Translations under genes and position numbers: made by a program
The notes under the pieces: model-generated
Told to the model about the DNA's origin: nothing
Seen by the model: the letters and a program-made list of their open reading frames with translations, nothing else
Database searches by the model: none
In this document: in pieces, positions 46,190 through 57,911 of the stretch
How positions within the stretch are numbered: the stretch's first letter is position 1
How the letters are laid out: every line of letters starts with the position of its first letter
Assembly: GCF_026210795.1 (NCBI RefSeq)
Contig: NC_089434.1
Location: 62,001-126,000 of the forward strand
DNA from: Rhizophagus irregularis
Taxonomy: Eukaryota > Glomeromycota > Glomeromycetes > Glomerales > Glomeraceae
Length of the DNA stretch: 64,000 nucleotides
Direction of reading: 5' to 3'

Positions 46190-46400
46190 AGAAATTTCAG
46201 AAATGTGACTTTTGGCTAGGTTTCAGAATAAATTTCAGCCAATATTTATCTGAATTCAATTTCAGCTTAATTTCGACTCACATGATTTCCGAAATTCTTT
46301 TCTGAAGTTTTTCTGAAGTTCTTCTGAAGTTCTGATTTTTCGAAGTTCCAATATTTATATAAAACTCAGTTTCCAAAATTTATTATGAATAAGTGGTACT
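46190..46400. mobile_element. Possible small element with TTTCAGAA/TTCTGAA words
   Basis: TTTCAGAA-type words to about 46260 face TTCTGAAGT repeats at 46300-46345. The pattern resembles the motif-armed elements, but ends and target duplication are not clear. Confidence 0.3.
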
Positions 46401-46639
46401 TATGTATAACTCAAAAAAAGAATTTATGTAAAATCCAATAAAAAGCAACAACTTGTCAAATTTTGACTAACAAAAATGAAAATTTATTATTATTATTTTT
46501 AACGAATGTTAAATTTTCTATTAATAGGATTTACAGCCAAATATTCTCTCGCATTTTTCCTATCCAAAATTTTAGCACAAATCTACTGAGAATATTATGC
46601 ACTGGAATTATGCAATCTCAACCTTTAGAATAAACTTCA

Positions 46640-48240
46640 GTACCCCAAAGTTTGACATTGCAAATTTCATCATTTTCAATACTGAAATAATAACAAGAAT
46701 TCACTAGTTGATACCATTGAATGAATGCCAAATTATGTTCCAATTCTCCATCTGGTAAGTCAACCTTGTGGGAAAAAAAGAATTGAACTTGTCCAGGATA
46801 ACAATTGACGCTACCATTTTATGTTATAAATTTGGCTAAAACATATGAGTTCTTTACATGATGAGTTGACATATTTGACCTAAATGTCTCTGAACTGATT
46901 CTGCATCTACTGAACTGTTTCATTTTGACGGGAATGATCCTTGAATTCTCATGGCCTTTTCTGAATGGCTTTTGAAACTCAAGTGTTTTATAAGTCACCA
47001 AATAGTATTCAACCAGTAAATCAAGCATTAAATTTGACATTACTACATTTTCAGAGGTAGGACCCAACATTTCACCTGAAAACGACTCGCTTTCAGTGAC
47101 TATTGATTGTTAAATATTCTGTGAATTCAACTAAAATCGTTCCATTTCATCAGCTGAAAACTCATCAGCCTCTGCTAAGGAACCAACAAACGCTCGGTTG
47201 TAGAAAAGTTTTAATTCCTTTACATTTTCTCCAGAATTTATAATACTATCAATGTGGATATCAGCCATCATTCGTCACATAATTTCTGGTTCTATTTTCC
47301 TATAACTGTTCAGTAAGGTGCCTAAAATTTAAAATTACGATTATGCATAAATTAAGAATAAGAATATTAAACCTAAATAAATAGTTATAGTTTACCTAAT
47401 ATACCGTTCATATGTTCGAAGGAAAAACACCAGAATGCGTATAAAGATCCAAAATCATATGTACATTCACTCAAATAAAGTGAAAGATGAAGATTAGGAG
47501 TAATTTCATCTTGTCCATAATGTTTCTCAATCAACTTCACAATTTCAATCAATCTCTCATGTGATTCTCTCTAAGGTTGCTTGCCGAAACCTAGAGGTTT
47601 AGGCAAGATGGCGTTTCACCGAAAAGCGAAATTCTGCCAAAACTATATTAAAGTTATATTAAAAAACTGGCGAAACTTTGGAGAAAGGCAAAACTGCCAA
47701 AACTTATTATAAATGCCGAAACTGCCAAAACTCTGCCAAAACTATAATAAATCTATAGTAAAATTTTGACGAAACTAATTGTAGGATTTTGAAGAGGTTT
47801 AGACAAGCAACCTTAATTCTCTCACAGCATTAAATTCTAAAATTCGATTTACGAAAACTGTACAAACTTTTACAAAATGATGAAGAATTTTCCGATCATG
47901 TACCAAAAGGTGACTCCATAGCAATACCATAGCGTAAATTGTGAAAAAGATTCACCATTGATCTGCTGTAAAATTTGAAAATCCTTCTTCACAATGGATT
48001 TTACCAGGAATTCGTCCCAAATCAGATGGAATCTGAAACTCATCCATTTTTTTGAATTTTTATAAACGATTGTTAGTTCAAAATTCCTTCATCAACCCAA
48101 ATTCTTTTCACTATCCATCTATATAAACCTCAATAGAAATATATGATAAATTATCCAAAAATTCTACTGGTTTTTCAACCCATGCATGTCATTGTCCACA
48201 TTTTTCATTAAAAATCCGTTTTTGCATAAGGATAAATGTG
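46640..48240 (-). pseudogene. Tnp2-like transposase, copy 3, truncated
   Basis: The minus strand begins in the middle of the gene (KPVEFLDNLSY at about 48160), then DEFQIPSDLGRIPGKIHCEE, FSNFTADQW, the MITE at 47572-47815, RESHERLIEIVKLIEKHYG, TPNLHLSLYL, FWCFSFEHMNGILG, a phase-1 intron (47395-47322) in the same place as in copies 1 and 2, GTLLNSYRKIEPEIM, GEMLGPTSENVVMSNLML and GQVQFFFSHKVDLPDG. The N-terminal third and DWFQPF are missing, and there are several stops (TGA after EPEIM, TAG, TAA). Removing the MITE and one target copy rejoins NAVRESHERL exactly. Confidence 0.75.
47572..47815. mobile_element. hAT-type MITE (TAAGGTTGCTTG family) with 8-bp target duplication
   Basis: ATTCTCTC flanks it (47564-47571 and 47816-47823). 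The termini are perfect inverses: TAAGGTTGCTTG and CAAGCAACCTTA. 244 bp, filled with GCCAAAACT / GCGAAACT words. It is inserted in transposase copy 3. Relatives: 41.38, 56.19 and 57.72 kb. Confidence 0.92.
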
Positions 48241-48309
48241 GCCAGACCAAGGTCTATTACTAAATAAATAATAATTATTAACAAATAAAATTATTTTTTA
48301 CAATATAAA

Positions 48310-51090
48310 ATAAAAAAATTTTTTACCTAATGTATTGTTAGATAATGTTTTTAGTCTTTTTCTTATTATCTGCCATTATTTCAGTAATAAGTTTATTTAT
48401 AACATTTTCATTAATTTTATTATTATTTTCATCTATTGTAGTTTGATGCAAATGATTGTAATTAGCTTTTAAATTGCGTGAAAATGCTTCATGACTTTGA
48501 CGAATTTGTAAAAGAGTTGGATATTTAAAATATCATCTGTAAAAAGTTGTTTAAATGGATGAAAGGAAGCAGGAATAGGTTGAGGATGATGAATGATATA
48601 TTGAATATCGGGAACTTTCCAACTGATGGTAATTCTTGTGTTATTTCTACTTCTTCATAATCGTCTAAATTTTCATCTTCATGTAACTGACTATTTTCAT
48701 TTTGTGGATCTGATAATATACGTGTTATTTCTAGGGCTGTATTACCAGCTGTAAATGAATGGTTTAAACCAGTTTCAGGTATAGTGTTATGTAGTAATTA
48801 TTTATTATATTTAATTAATTATTTAGTAAATGTAATATATATAACTCGTCACTTTCAACATCATCATCCGTCATTCTTCTTTGAAGGTTCTTCACGTCTA
48901 TCTATATGAATATATTTTGCTAATGATGTAGCTCCATCAAACGCAACTCTAGCACATTCTTGTATATCATCAGTGGTAGGCTATGTGCGAATTCTTTCGA
49001 TTATCTCATGTGGAAGTGATGTACCATCTATATCAAAAATGTAACCTGAAAAAGTATTTTTATTAATTATTTGATGAAGTATTTTAAATAAGAAAATGAA
49101 TTTCAAATTACCTGCTGCAGAATTTCGTTCTCTATTGGTATCAATTATTCCTGCTCGTGAAATTTTATCACGATATGAAACTCTTTGTTGTATTTTAAAA
49201 AACTTGTAAAAATTAAAATCAGGAAGTATTCTTCGTGAAATTCCAAATACATGCTCTAATGCTTCATCAGTTCCATGTTCCCATAGAAATAAAGGAAATT
49301 GTGAATATATTCACGGTGTGCTATTACAAGCATTACCAGGGATTCTACCATACTAATAAAAATATCATAACTTTGAATTGAAATAAAATTTTTTTGTAAA
49401 CTATACCATTTTGTTGAATATTGAATACTACAATGTTCAATATAATTTTTCCATATGTTTTAAAAAAAATAAGCACGTAATACCATTTCAATCCGTGTTT
49501 TGTGATCAATTGTCCTATTTAAATAAGCATCACATAATTCTCCTAAGATAAAAATAAATAAATTAATTATTTAAAATTAGATTAAATATATATATATAAT
49601 TATATGTATAAATTACCTAATATAAATAAATATACAAAAAGTCCAATGTAAAGTACCATTAACCAGAATTTGCATGAGACTATTTAAATGAAAAGTACGT
49701 AAAAAAGCACCGTCGTCTTGTTTATCAACATTAAAACATCACGTTTCAAAAGAAAATGTTGTGACTGATGTGCTAATTCAAAAAAGTTGAACATAACGTA
49801 CAGTTTCAATTCCAGGTGATAAAAGTTTTACTCCAGAAAATATCTGATTCCTAACCCTTTTTTAGCATGCTTGAGATCTTGAATTCTAATAAATGGGTTA
49901 CCATTATACATTGGTGCCTTAAAGTGAATTTTATAAAAGAAATCTTTATATTCAAGAAAATTTGATGGTTCATTCATAATAATTGACTGTGCATTAAACT
50001 CTGATCTAGCACCATCAGCTCCAAAACTTAAAATATTCAAGTTCGCAATATGTGATATTTCAATTACTTGACGCATTAAGTATGCAATTTATTCAGCCCC
50101 TTCATTACCCTTTGTAGGAATCATTGCTCAGTAGGAACCTAGATAAAATAAATAATAATTAATCTGATTTTTAATTAAAAAATTGTAAATTTTAATGACT
50201 AACCTTTAATGCTATAGCACGAACTTGCGTAGCAATTACATTATTCTCTAATATATAATTGATTTTAGGATGTATATCTTCAAGTACTTTAATACTTATT
50301 TTGGAATATAGTAAAGCTGATCCAGCAATGTAATTAAGTTCTTCAGCATATACAAGTTTTTCTCGTAATTTGGTAGAATCTGTCATAACTATAATTGGCC
50401 CATTCCATTTAATGCTTGATACAATTTATGAAAATTTCATAAAGTTTTCTAATACTAAATCAGGATTAGTAATTATAATGATGAATTTGTCTGTTTTAGA
50501 AAATTAATAAATTATCAACTTGTATATTTGTGATATAAAGTATTTAGACAATGAACTATAATTACCGAATTCTTTGAACTGAAAGTCCAGCAAAGGCCTT
50601 CCTAAAAATTTCATATTCCCGGCTGCTTTCAGATAATAAACTAAAAAAATGCATTAAATGTTCAGAATACCGAAGTCCCATTAATTAAGCTTTGCCCTTT
50701 AATTTTTTTTTCTTTGATTTGTACCATTAAGGCTACAAGTTCAGTAAAAGTACCATCTCCATTAAATGCTCCTTAAACCAAGTTGAGCTAATTTGTCCAA
50801 AAATTAACACCATTAGCTTCATTACTTGCAGCAGCCCAAATTTGCTGTAAATTAGAATTTTTAAGGAGATTTAATAATGGTTCGTTATAATAATGCCGAG
50901 GACCCCTTAATTCTTCACATTTATCACATATAGCATTTTTATTCTTTGTTTTTTTTTCACATTACATATGATATATTGCTATAGCTTCTTTATCCAAACG
51001 CCAAGTTGCTTCAGATTCTAATGCTTTTTCAAATTCTTTTAGTTGGATTTCTCGAAAATGGAGTTTTGTCTGGAAATTTCTCTGGAAAAA
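48310..51090 (-). pseudogene. Unassigned transposase-like relic, copy P-a
   Basis: Read on the minus strand: EKALESEATWRLDKEAIAIY (about 51000), CDKCEELRGPRHYYNEPLL, SSREYEIFRKAFAGLSVQRI (about 50620), MTDSTKLREKLVYAEELNYI (50386), ILSFGADGARSEFNAQSII, IRIQDLKHAKK (about 49870), FPLFLWEHGTDEALEHVFGI (about 49270), DFNFYKFFKIQQRVSYRDKI and AFSRNLKANYNHLHQ (about 48480). Several introns and many stops. The copy at 56.7-62.6 kb shows the same order. The D-x-K-H-x2-K box recalls the D..H..K..RN box of P/THAP9-type transposases, but the superfamily is not established. Dead. Confidence 0.6.
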
Positions 51091-51775
51091 GTTGTTTTAC
51101 CACAACTTCCGGTTTTTTACCACCGCCGAAGCTAGCAGGACTATTTATAACATAATTAACATGTCAAAGACTTTGACACAGAGATTTATTTTTTGGAAAA
51201 TACATTGTTTAATTACAATTTTTGCTTTGAGAATGTCTTTGAAAATTAGCAACTTTGATAGGTGGCTCCAAGCGAAACAATTTTACCACATTCACAGAGA
51301 ACTTTTTTGTCACTAATAAATTTTTTAAAGTTATTAAAAGAGGTCGGCTTTGACGTGAATCGTAATCGTAAGGGGGTGACTTATTTATAAAATCTTTGTT
51401 ACACTAATTTTAATATGATGAACCTGTCCTTAACGTGGGGATGTCGTACAAACTGGCCCGAGTTTAGGAGTTATGCACTTACACGTGATAGCGTTAACGT
51501 TAATTCCGGCCAGTTTGTACGTTAATATCGTACACCCTCACTGTACATTAAGGACCTCGAACCTAAAGTATTAATTAATGCGAATCTCCTCTTTATAAAA
51601 ATCCAACTCCCCCAAAAAAAGCACTGGTTGGCCGGCATTGTGCGGAATTATGCACTGTCACGTAAACAGTTGTGTGAAAAGCACGTCTGAAATCTGTGAC
51701 GAATTGTAAATTTTTTTTTAATAAAATATAGCTAAATAAATATTATTTAAATGATATTAAATAAATATATATTTT
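51091..51775. other. Spacer 3' of the YEATS2-like gene
   Basis: Between two convergently positioned units. It contains a foldback-like element at 51426-51563 and short words such as GGCCGGCATTGTGCGG (about 51632). The open frame at 51092-51316 is not supported. Confidence 0.4.
51426..51563. mobile_element. Short inverted-repeat element
   Basis: Left: TGTCCTTAACGTGGGGATGT then CGTACAAACTGGCC. Right: GGCCAGTTTGTACG then CACTGTACATTAAGGACC. The arms pair around a 40-bp centre. No ORF, no clear target duplication. Confidence 0.6.
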
Positions 51776-54700
51776 TTATTTAATTTTATCAGATGCTAAA
51801 CCTTCACCTGTTAAAAAATCAAAAATATTTAAATGTAATTGTATAGTTTGGTATACATGATATGGAACTAATAATTTTTTTATAGTTATATTATTATTTA
51901 TATTAGATGGACCTGAATTATCATATTTTTCATATTTATATGTTCTTATTGATTTATTAAGTAAATCTTTCAAAAAAACTTTTGTTATCTAAATATTAAT
52001 ATTAAGTATATTAATAATAATATAATGAAAGTTTTAAATAAAATGATTGGTTAATACTTACTTGATATAATAAATTACCAATTTCTAAGTGTTGTTGCAT
52101 AGCAATACTTTGATCTCCATTCTCAATACTAATTATACCATTTTTATTTATTAATTTGGTAGCAATAACACCTTCTAATTGCAACTTGTCAACTACGGAC
52201 CATATCCAATCAATTTCCAGTGGATTCGAAATGTTTGTTGCTGTATACCACTCTTTCATTTTACTTATTGTTGTTTCTTTACTTTTTAGATTAAAAGTTT
52301 CATCCCCACCAATGTCAATATTCATTGCATCGTCGCCTATAATTTAAATATTTTATTTGTACATAACATAACGTGTAAAATTAAATAAAAATAAGAATTT
52401 ACCTTGATAATTATCGTTATCCTCCAGTTCTTCTAAAATTTCTTTTGCAGACGTTAAACTAACTAATCGACGCTTTTTTGTTTGTAAAATATGTGGCCTA
52501 AATTTGCATTTATAAGAAAATACTATACCATTACTAGATTTAGTTGAACTTGCATTAATTTCATGCCAACTTTCAGGGCATCCGCAAGATTTACAATAAT
52601 TTTGATGATGTCGTCTTTTAATTAGTGAAACAGATACATTGATATTATTTGGAAGTAAAGATGATTTAGTCGCAATACTCTGATTAAGTGCATTTGAATT
52701 TGGGGAATCTTCAAAATTTACAGGTGTGTATTCTTTTTCACGACACCAAAGAACAACTTGTCTAGTGGTCAATGATTGAGTAATTGTTTTGACCTTTTCA
52801 TTAAGTGATGTACGTGCTAATGATTGAACTAATGAACGTATTAATTTCGCTCTGTTTATTTCTGAAGCTTTACGACGATCAAGGTCCCAAGAAAGAAATG
52901 CCTTTGCTGACGTTGCAGTAGAATAAGGGAGAGTTGATTTTTGCGTAGCTAAAGCAGCTAAAGATAAGACTAATGGATAACTTTGAACAGCTTCTTTCAA
53001 CAACGGTTCTAAATAATTCATATCTTCTGAGGTAAGCCTTTTATTATTCCATTCACTTTGTTTTTGATCATTAGAAATTTGTTTCTTATTAGGTACAAAT
53101 TGTTGAGGACTCTCTTGAACTATATTTAACTTGCGCTTCCGTTTATTATTTTCAGGAACAGGAGCAATAAATTCTGTATTTCTATCCAATTCAAGATCAA
53201 ATGCATGTTCATCTCCAAGTCTTTGCTTCCCACTATGAGTGTCATCAAGTTTCAATGCATGAATCACATCTACGGGCTTGTTCCTCTTATCAACAAAGAA
53301 TATTTGTATTCGTATTGGAAATTCACCCCATCCATATCTAGTTAATTGGAAAGGAGGATCAATTACATCAACAATATCGTGAGGTTTATAACTTGGATGA
53401 AGATAAAATCGAACTTTGCGTATGAATGGTGTGACATTTAAATCATGAGGTGGACCGGCAACGTATACCATCCATTTATGTGTATATTTTTGAAGATTTG
53501 GATCTCTTTTTTCTGAAGCAATCCATTTAGAAACATTACCAACGACAATACGACGCTTTACGTAAAATCGTGAACCATGATCAATTGGATCAAATACACT
53601 GCTACACGCAGGGATTGTAAATGCCGCAGAAATCGTAGTAACTTCCCGCTGTTGTAATGTTCCAGGTGAATTGTTTTGATCGCTTGTTATTGAAACACGT
53701 GTAGCTTTGACCATCTCGTTATTGTGATTGTTAATGAATTTAGACTTATCATGTTGAAAGCTTTCAGCTTCATTATTTATTTTTAGTGGATTAATATCCG
53801 GAGGAGTAGCCTCATTTTCATTTTTCTCGATAGTGTTATCTGATTCTTTTGAAAGATAATTCTCAGTATTATTCTTAGAAGAAATGTCGTTATTTGTGTC
53901 TACGATATTTTTTTCGGGTTTTACTTTATCCTGATAATGAGGTGGTGTAGTTTTATTAAAAGGTGAAAAGTCTAAATCACTGGAATTACTGCTAATCTCG
54001 TCATCATCAATGTCTGACGAAGTATAATTTAAGCCTGAAACGTCAGAAGAATCTAGATTCATGTCATTTTCAGAATAGTTTATATCACGGTCAGACGTAG
54101 TATACAAAGTAGGCAAGTTTTCGGAATACCCACTTTCTTGATTATTAAAATACGATTTATCATGGCGAATGGAATTTTCTTCTACTCCAGGATCAATATC
54201 TTCTTCAAATACTTTAATCGTTGGCTATCATAAATAGAAATTCAATTAATTAGCGGATAATGGCATATCTGTTCAATACAAACAAGCAACATACCCTGCT
54301 TTCGCTAATGGAACAATAATTGGAAATTAAATACGTTTATATTATTAGTTTTGTATTTCCAAGTTATTATAATTTTCTCGCATGTGAATAAAAAATGAAT
54401 ATACTTTGAACGACTTAACGATCCATTCGACTGACCCAATATTGTACGAAGCGAAGGTGGTCTAGTGACAACTCTGGATCTTGCAGGATGATCCAGTGGA
54501 ATAATATTTTCATCCTATAAATTTAATTTAAACCTAGATTAATATAATTACTCAAACACTAAATAATAATACTGATAATTTACCACTGGGGTACCACAGA
54601 TTAGGAGAGCTTCTTCATGATTAGGGAATTCTATCTTATGAGAGAGACGGCAATGGTTCAAAAATCCTTGAACATTGATGAATTTGGAACGATGACATTC

Positions 54701-55316
54701 AGGGCAAGCCAATCTATAAATTCGAAACAGCATATATTTTGACCTGATAGCTAATCAGATGTATTAAACACAGTTTAAGACTTACTTTACGTAAGTACCA
54801 TCATTTCTACGCGAATACAAATCTCTACATGGATCAAAATAGTAATAATCGTTATCTCTAGTAGAATAAATTTTACGAGTCGAATGACGCGTTGAGGTCA
54901 ATGAAGAAGATATAGATTGACTACTATTAGATGCCGATAAGTTACAGATTGAATCTTGGAACTTGTCTGGGGGTGCTGTTTAAACTTGCAAAATTAATAG
55001 TTTTCCTGATAATTGATTATTTTTGAATAAAAAAAGCGTTCAGTTTTACTGTTAAACTTACGTTCCAAAATACAATGTTTAAGAGTTTCGAGAACCTTTT
55101 CCGCTTTTTCCAATTCTTTTTGAATTTTTTGCATTTCTCGATGACGTAGCAAAATTTCTAAATCAAAGTGCGCATCAATGACCTTAGTGGCCTTTCGTAT
55201 AGTCTCTTCATCTATAAATTATAAAAAATTAAATTTTCTTTTAACGTAGTTTTATTCTCGGACAAATTCTATATACCTCTTAGAATTGGTCTTCGTAGTT
55301 GGGCAGAGCGATTCAT
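51776..55316 (-). CDS. YEATS2-like YEATS-domain protein, eight exons, intact
   Basis: Exons: 55316-55277, 55211-55062, 54975-54786, 54713-54584, 54514-54405, 54304-54295, 54224-52403, 52336-52062 and 51988-51776; counting the 10-nt microexon there are nine. Phases agree throughout and give 979 aa. Residues about 14-60 form a helical segment (FDLEILLRHREMQKIQKELE); about 128-165 a C2H2-like finger (LACPECHRSKF, LNHCRLSHKIEF); then DHPARSRVVTRPPSLRTILG and a long acidic region. The YEATS domain is at about 429-557 (FYVKRRIVVGNVSKWI, HKWMVYVAGP, GWGEFPIRIQIFFVDKRNKP); a Cys/His cluster (YCKSCGCPESWHEI) lies near 755 and a C-terminal VPYHVYQTIQ..FDFLTGEG segment near 945-970. In animals YEATS2 reads acyl-lysine on histone H3 in the ATAC acetyltransferase complex; a similar nuclear role here is inferred. 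No damage is seen, unlike all its neighbours. Confidence 0.93.
54295..54304 (-). other. 10-nt microexon of the YEATS2-like gene
   Basis: CGAAAGCAGG is preceded by an acceptor (CATTAG) and followed by a donor (GTATGT). Joining the flanking exons directly breaks the frame; including these 10 nt restores it (..SRS-NESR-PTIKVF). The introns on its sides are 100 and 70 nt. An unseen alternative donor cannot be excluded. Confidence 0.6.
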
Positions 55317-55896
55317 ACTGAACTAGAAATAATTTGAAGCTCGTTTAATTTTCGGCATTTTTAATCATCAGCCACGTTATTCGTGTAACATTTACCCATC
55401 GGCGGGGCAAAAGTATCGATCAGGGTCGATATATCAATAATAAAAATCATACCGCGGGATCCACGGAGTAATTTAAAATACTAATTTAAAATACTGGATT
55501 ATAATAATTAATTTATTTATATATATATTTTTTGAAAATAATTAAATAATTACAATTAATAATTTGTTAGAAATCTGTTAAACATGTGGAACTTTAAAAT
55601 GGGAAAGTCAAAAGCTGCATAAAAAAATTAATGTACCAAAACTGTACCAAATTCATACATATAAAGATCCATTTAATATTAATTTAGGTGAAACTGAATT
55701 TACAACTATTTGGTGATTTTTTATAGAAAACAATTTTTCAGAAGGAAAGATTATTTAGTGTTAATTAGCATTAAATTATTTTCAGTTATACCTTATACAA
55801 AAGATTAGTATTATAATATATATATATATATATATAATAAAAATATAAAATTAGGTAAATTTCAAATATTAACAGTTTATAAATAATTTATATTTA
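55317..55896. promoter_or_regulatory. 5' region of the YEATS2-like gene
   Basis: No gene. The first 100 bp upstream of the ATG are comparatively GC-rich (CATCGGCGGGGCAAAAGTAT at about 55395), as expected for a promoter in this genome; the rest is AT-rich with an (AT)n run at about 55815-55835. I cannot point to a specific element. Confidence 0.35.
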
Positions 55897-56079
55897 CAGT
55901 TAGGCCTCTATAATTGCATCCACTATGTATACCCTTTCTAAATATACCCTCTGATTCGGTCCCAGGCTTATATAATCTCTAATTATTTTACCTCTATAAA
56001 TGCACATCCTGTTTAAATGCACTATTTTGAAAATTATGCATATAGTCCCAAGAGGTGTGCAATTATGAAGGTCTGACTG
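55897..56079. mobile_element. Tc1/mariner (pogo/Tigger-like) MITE
   Basis: TA-CAGTTAGGCCTCTATAATTG at the left and the complement CAGTCAGACCTTCATAATTG at the right, with TA on both sides (55895-55896, 56080-56081). 183 bp, no ORF. CAGT(C)AGACCTC termini and the TA target are typical of pogo/Tigger elements. Confidence 0.75.
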
Positions 56080-56191
56080 TATAAGGTAAAAATGGTAGTT
56101 TCAAATTTTAAAAATTTTTAACTTTTTTTTTTCTTTAAATAACTTGCTAATTATTAATATTAACAAGTTTCCCTGTAAATTTTCTATAAGT

Positions 56192-56335
56192 AAGGTTACT
56201 TGCCTATTAAAACCTCTTCAAAATCCTACAATTAGTTTTTCCAAGAATTTACTATAGTTTATTATAATTTTAGCAAAGTTTTGGCAGTTTTGACATTTAT
56301 ATTAAGTTTTAAAACCTTTTAATTTTTCCAGTAAC
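56192..56335. mobile_element. TAAGGTTGCTTG-family MITE, diverged
   Basis: TAAGGTTACTTGCC at the left and AGTAACCTTA at the right, with TTTTAGCAAAGTTTTGGCAG words inside as in the 47.57 kb element. The flanks TCTATAAG and ATTATAAA match at only 5 of 8 positions, so the target duplication is decayed or absent. Confidence 0.6.
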
Positions 56336-56939
56336 CTTAATTATAAAAACCAATTTTTTAATATTATATTATCTTAAATATGGATTTTATTTGTAATTGC
56401 TAAATATAGAAAATAGGATTATATAAGGACCCTGGACATCTCTGATATAACTTACATTTTAGTTTTCGCGAATTGATTCAAATTTAGTTCGAAGTCACAA
56501 TTTGAGTTTAAGCAAATCAATCCAAATTTGGCCTCAAGTCACATTTTTGGGTTTTAGCAAATCAGATGGATTTTCACAAAGTCACTTTTCACATTTGGGC
56601 AATTTGATCGCTTTTTATAATAATATCTATAAATTTAAATTTTTTTTTGATTATTACTTAATAAAACATTTTTACACAATTTTTTCTAAAAAAAATAAAC
56701 CATTTTTTCCCAATTATAATGAAGTGAAAGCATACAAAAGAGCGTTTAGCTAAAAATAAATTTTGTGAAGCTATTATAAATGAACGTGCAGTATTTTGCA
56801 TATGTGGTCAAAAGTAATACTTGATAAAAATTATGACAAGTCCAGGCTTAATGAACATTCAAATAATTTAAGATATAAATTAAATAATAAAAAACGTCAA
56901 CTTGGTTTGCCAGGTTTGTTTCCTATTATACCTAAAAAA

Positions 56940-57337
56940 GGGGCGTCTAAAGCCGTGTTCGATCATGTGACTTGTAAAAATTTATTTTTCACAAATAAAA
57001 CTTTTTGCCAATACATAAAACTTTCAAGTTACACATAATATGTGTATTTTAGCCTGATGTGCAAGTTTACTTAATGCGCAATATGGGTTTTGAACACCAT
57101 TTTTGACTTATTTGAATTTTTTCATTTTTGTCATCCATTTTTGGATATGATCAGTAAAGATTATTCGTTCATATGTAAAGTCAAAAACAGTGTTTAAAAC
57201 CAGCTTTTTTTCATTAAGTAAATTTGTAAAGCAGGCCAAAATACACTTATTTTATAACATTCACATTAACATTAATCTTAGTTCATAAAAAAATGGCTTA
57301 TTTATAAAATGTCAAGTCACATGATCGAACAGACCCC
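56940..57337. mobile_element. hAT-type MITE (CACGTGA family), second copy
   Basis: The termini are inverted: GGGGCGTCTAAAGCCGTGTT then CGATCATGTGACTTG on the left, and the complement GGGGTCTGTTCGATCATGTG on the right. The flanks CTAAAAAA and TTAAAAAA agree at 7 of 8. Its interior matches the 29.3 kb element (GTGCAAGTTTACTTAATGCG, TCATATGTAAAGTCAAAAAC). 398 bp, no ORF. Confidence 0.8.
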
Positions 57338-57714
57338 TTAAAAAAGCAAAAAATACACCTTCAGACTCAGAATCTTCACTATCACCATTAGAATCTTTAA
57401 CACTAAATATACCATGTCCTGGACTTATTTCTGAATAAATATTCATATATATCAATTGAACACCAGTTACATACGGAGGTACATGCCGATGAGAAATTAT
57501 TGGAAAAGAAATGTTTTCAGATAAATTTTCATGTGGAACACAATTTGATTTTAAAAAGCTTAATGACGATGAAATAATTCAATTTAATAAGCAAATTGCA
57601 GCCGAGTCTGAATGGTTTATTGACCGTCTTGGTAAAAAAATTTATTTATAACTTTAATTAGTATCAATAAAAATTTAATTTATCTTTTTTAACATTAGGG
57701 ATGTGTGTTCGATC

Positions 57715-57911
57715 TAAGGTTGCGGGCTAAACTAGTTTTTGAATTTGGTAAAACATCTAAACCTCAGTTTCGTCAATTTTATTATAAAAGTTTATTATAG
57801 TTTTGTCATTTCATATGATTTTTATAGTCAAGTTTCGCCAAATTTTTATTAATATTTTAATATAGTTTTGTCAAGTTTCACATTTACTATAGAGTTTCGC
57901 CCGTAATCTTA
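57715..57911. mobile_element. hAT-type MITE (TAAGGTTGC family) with 8-bp target duplication
   Basis: GTTCGATC flanks it (57707-57714 and 57912-57919). The ends TAAGGTTGCGGGC and GCCCGTAATCTTA are inverse. 197 bp. Removing it restores the frame MCVRSVNCERR of the host relic. Confidence 0.92.
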
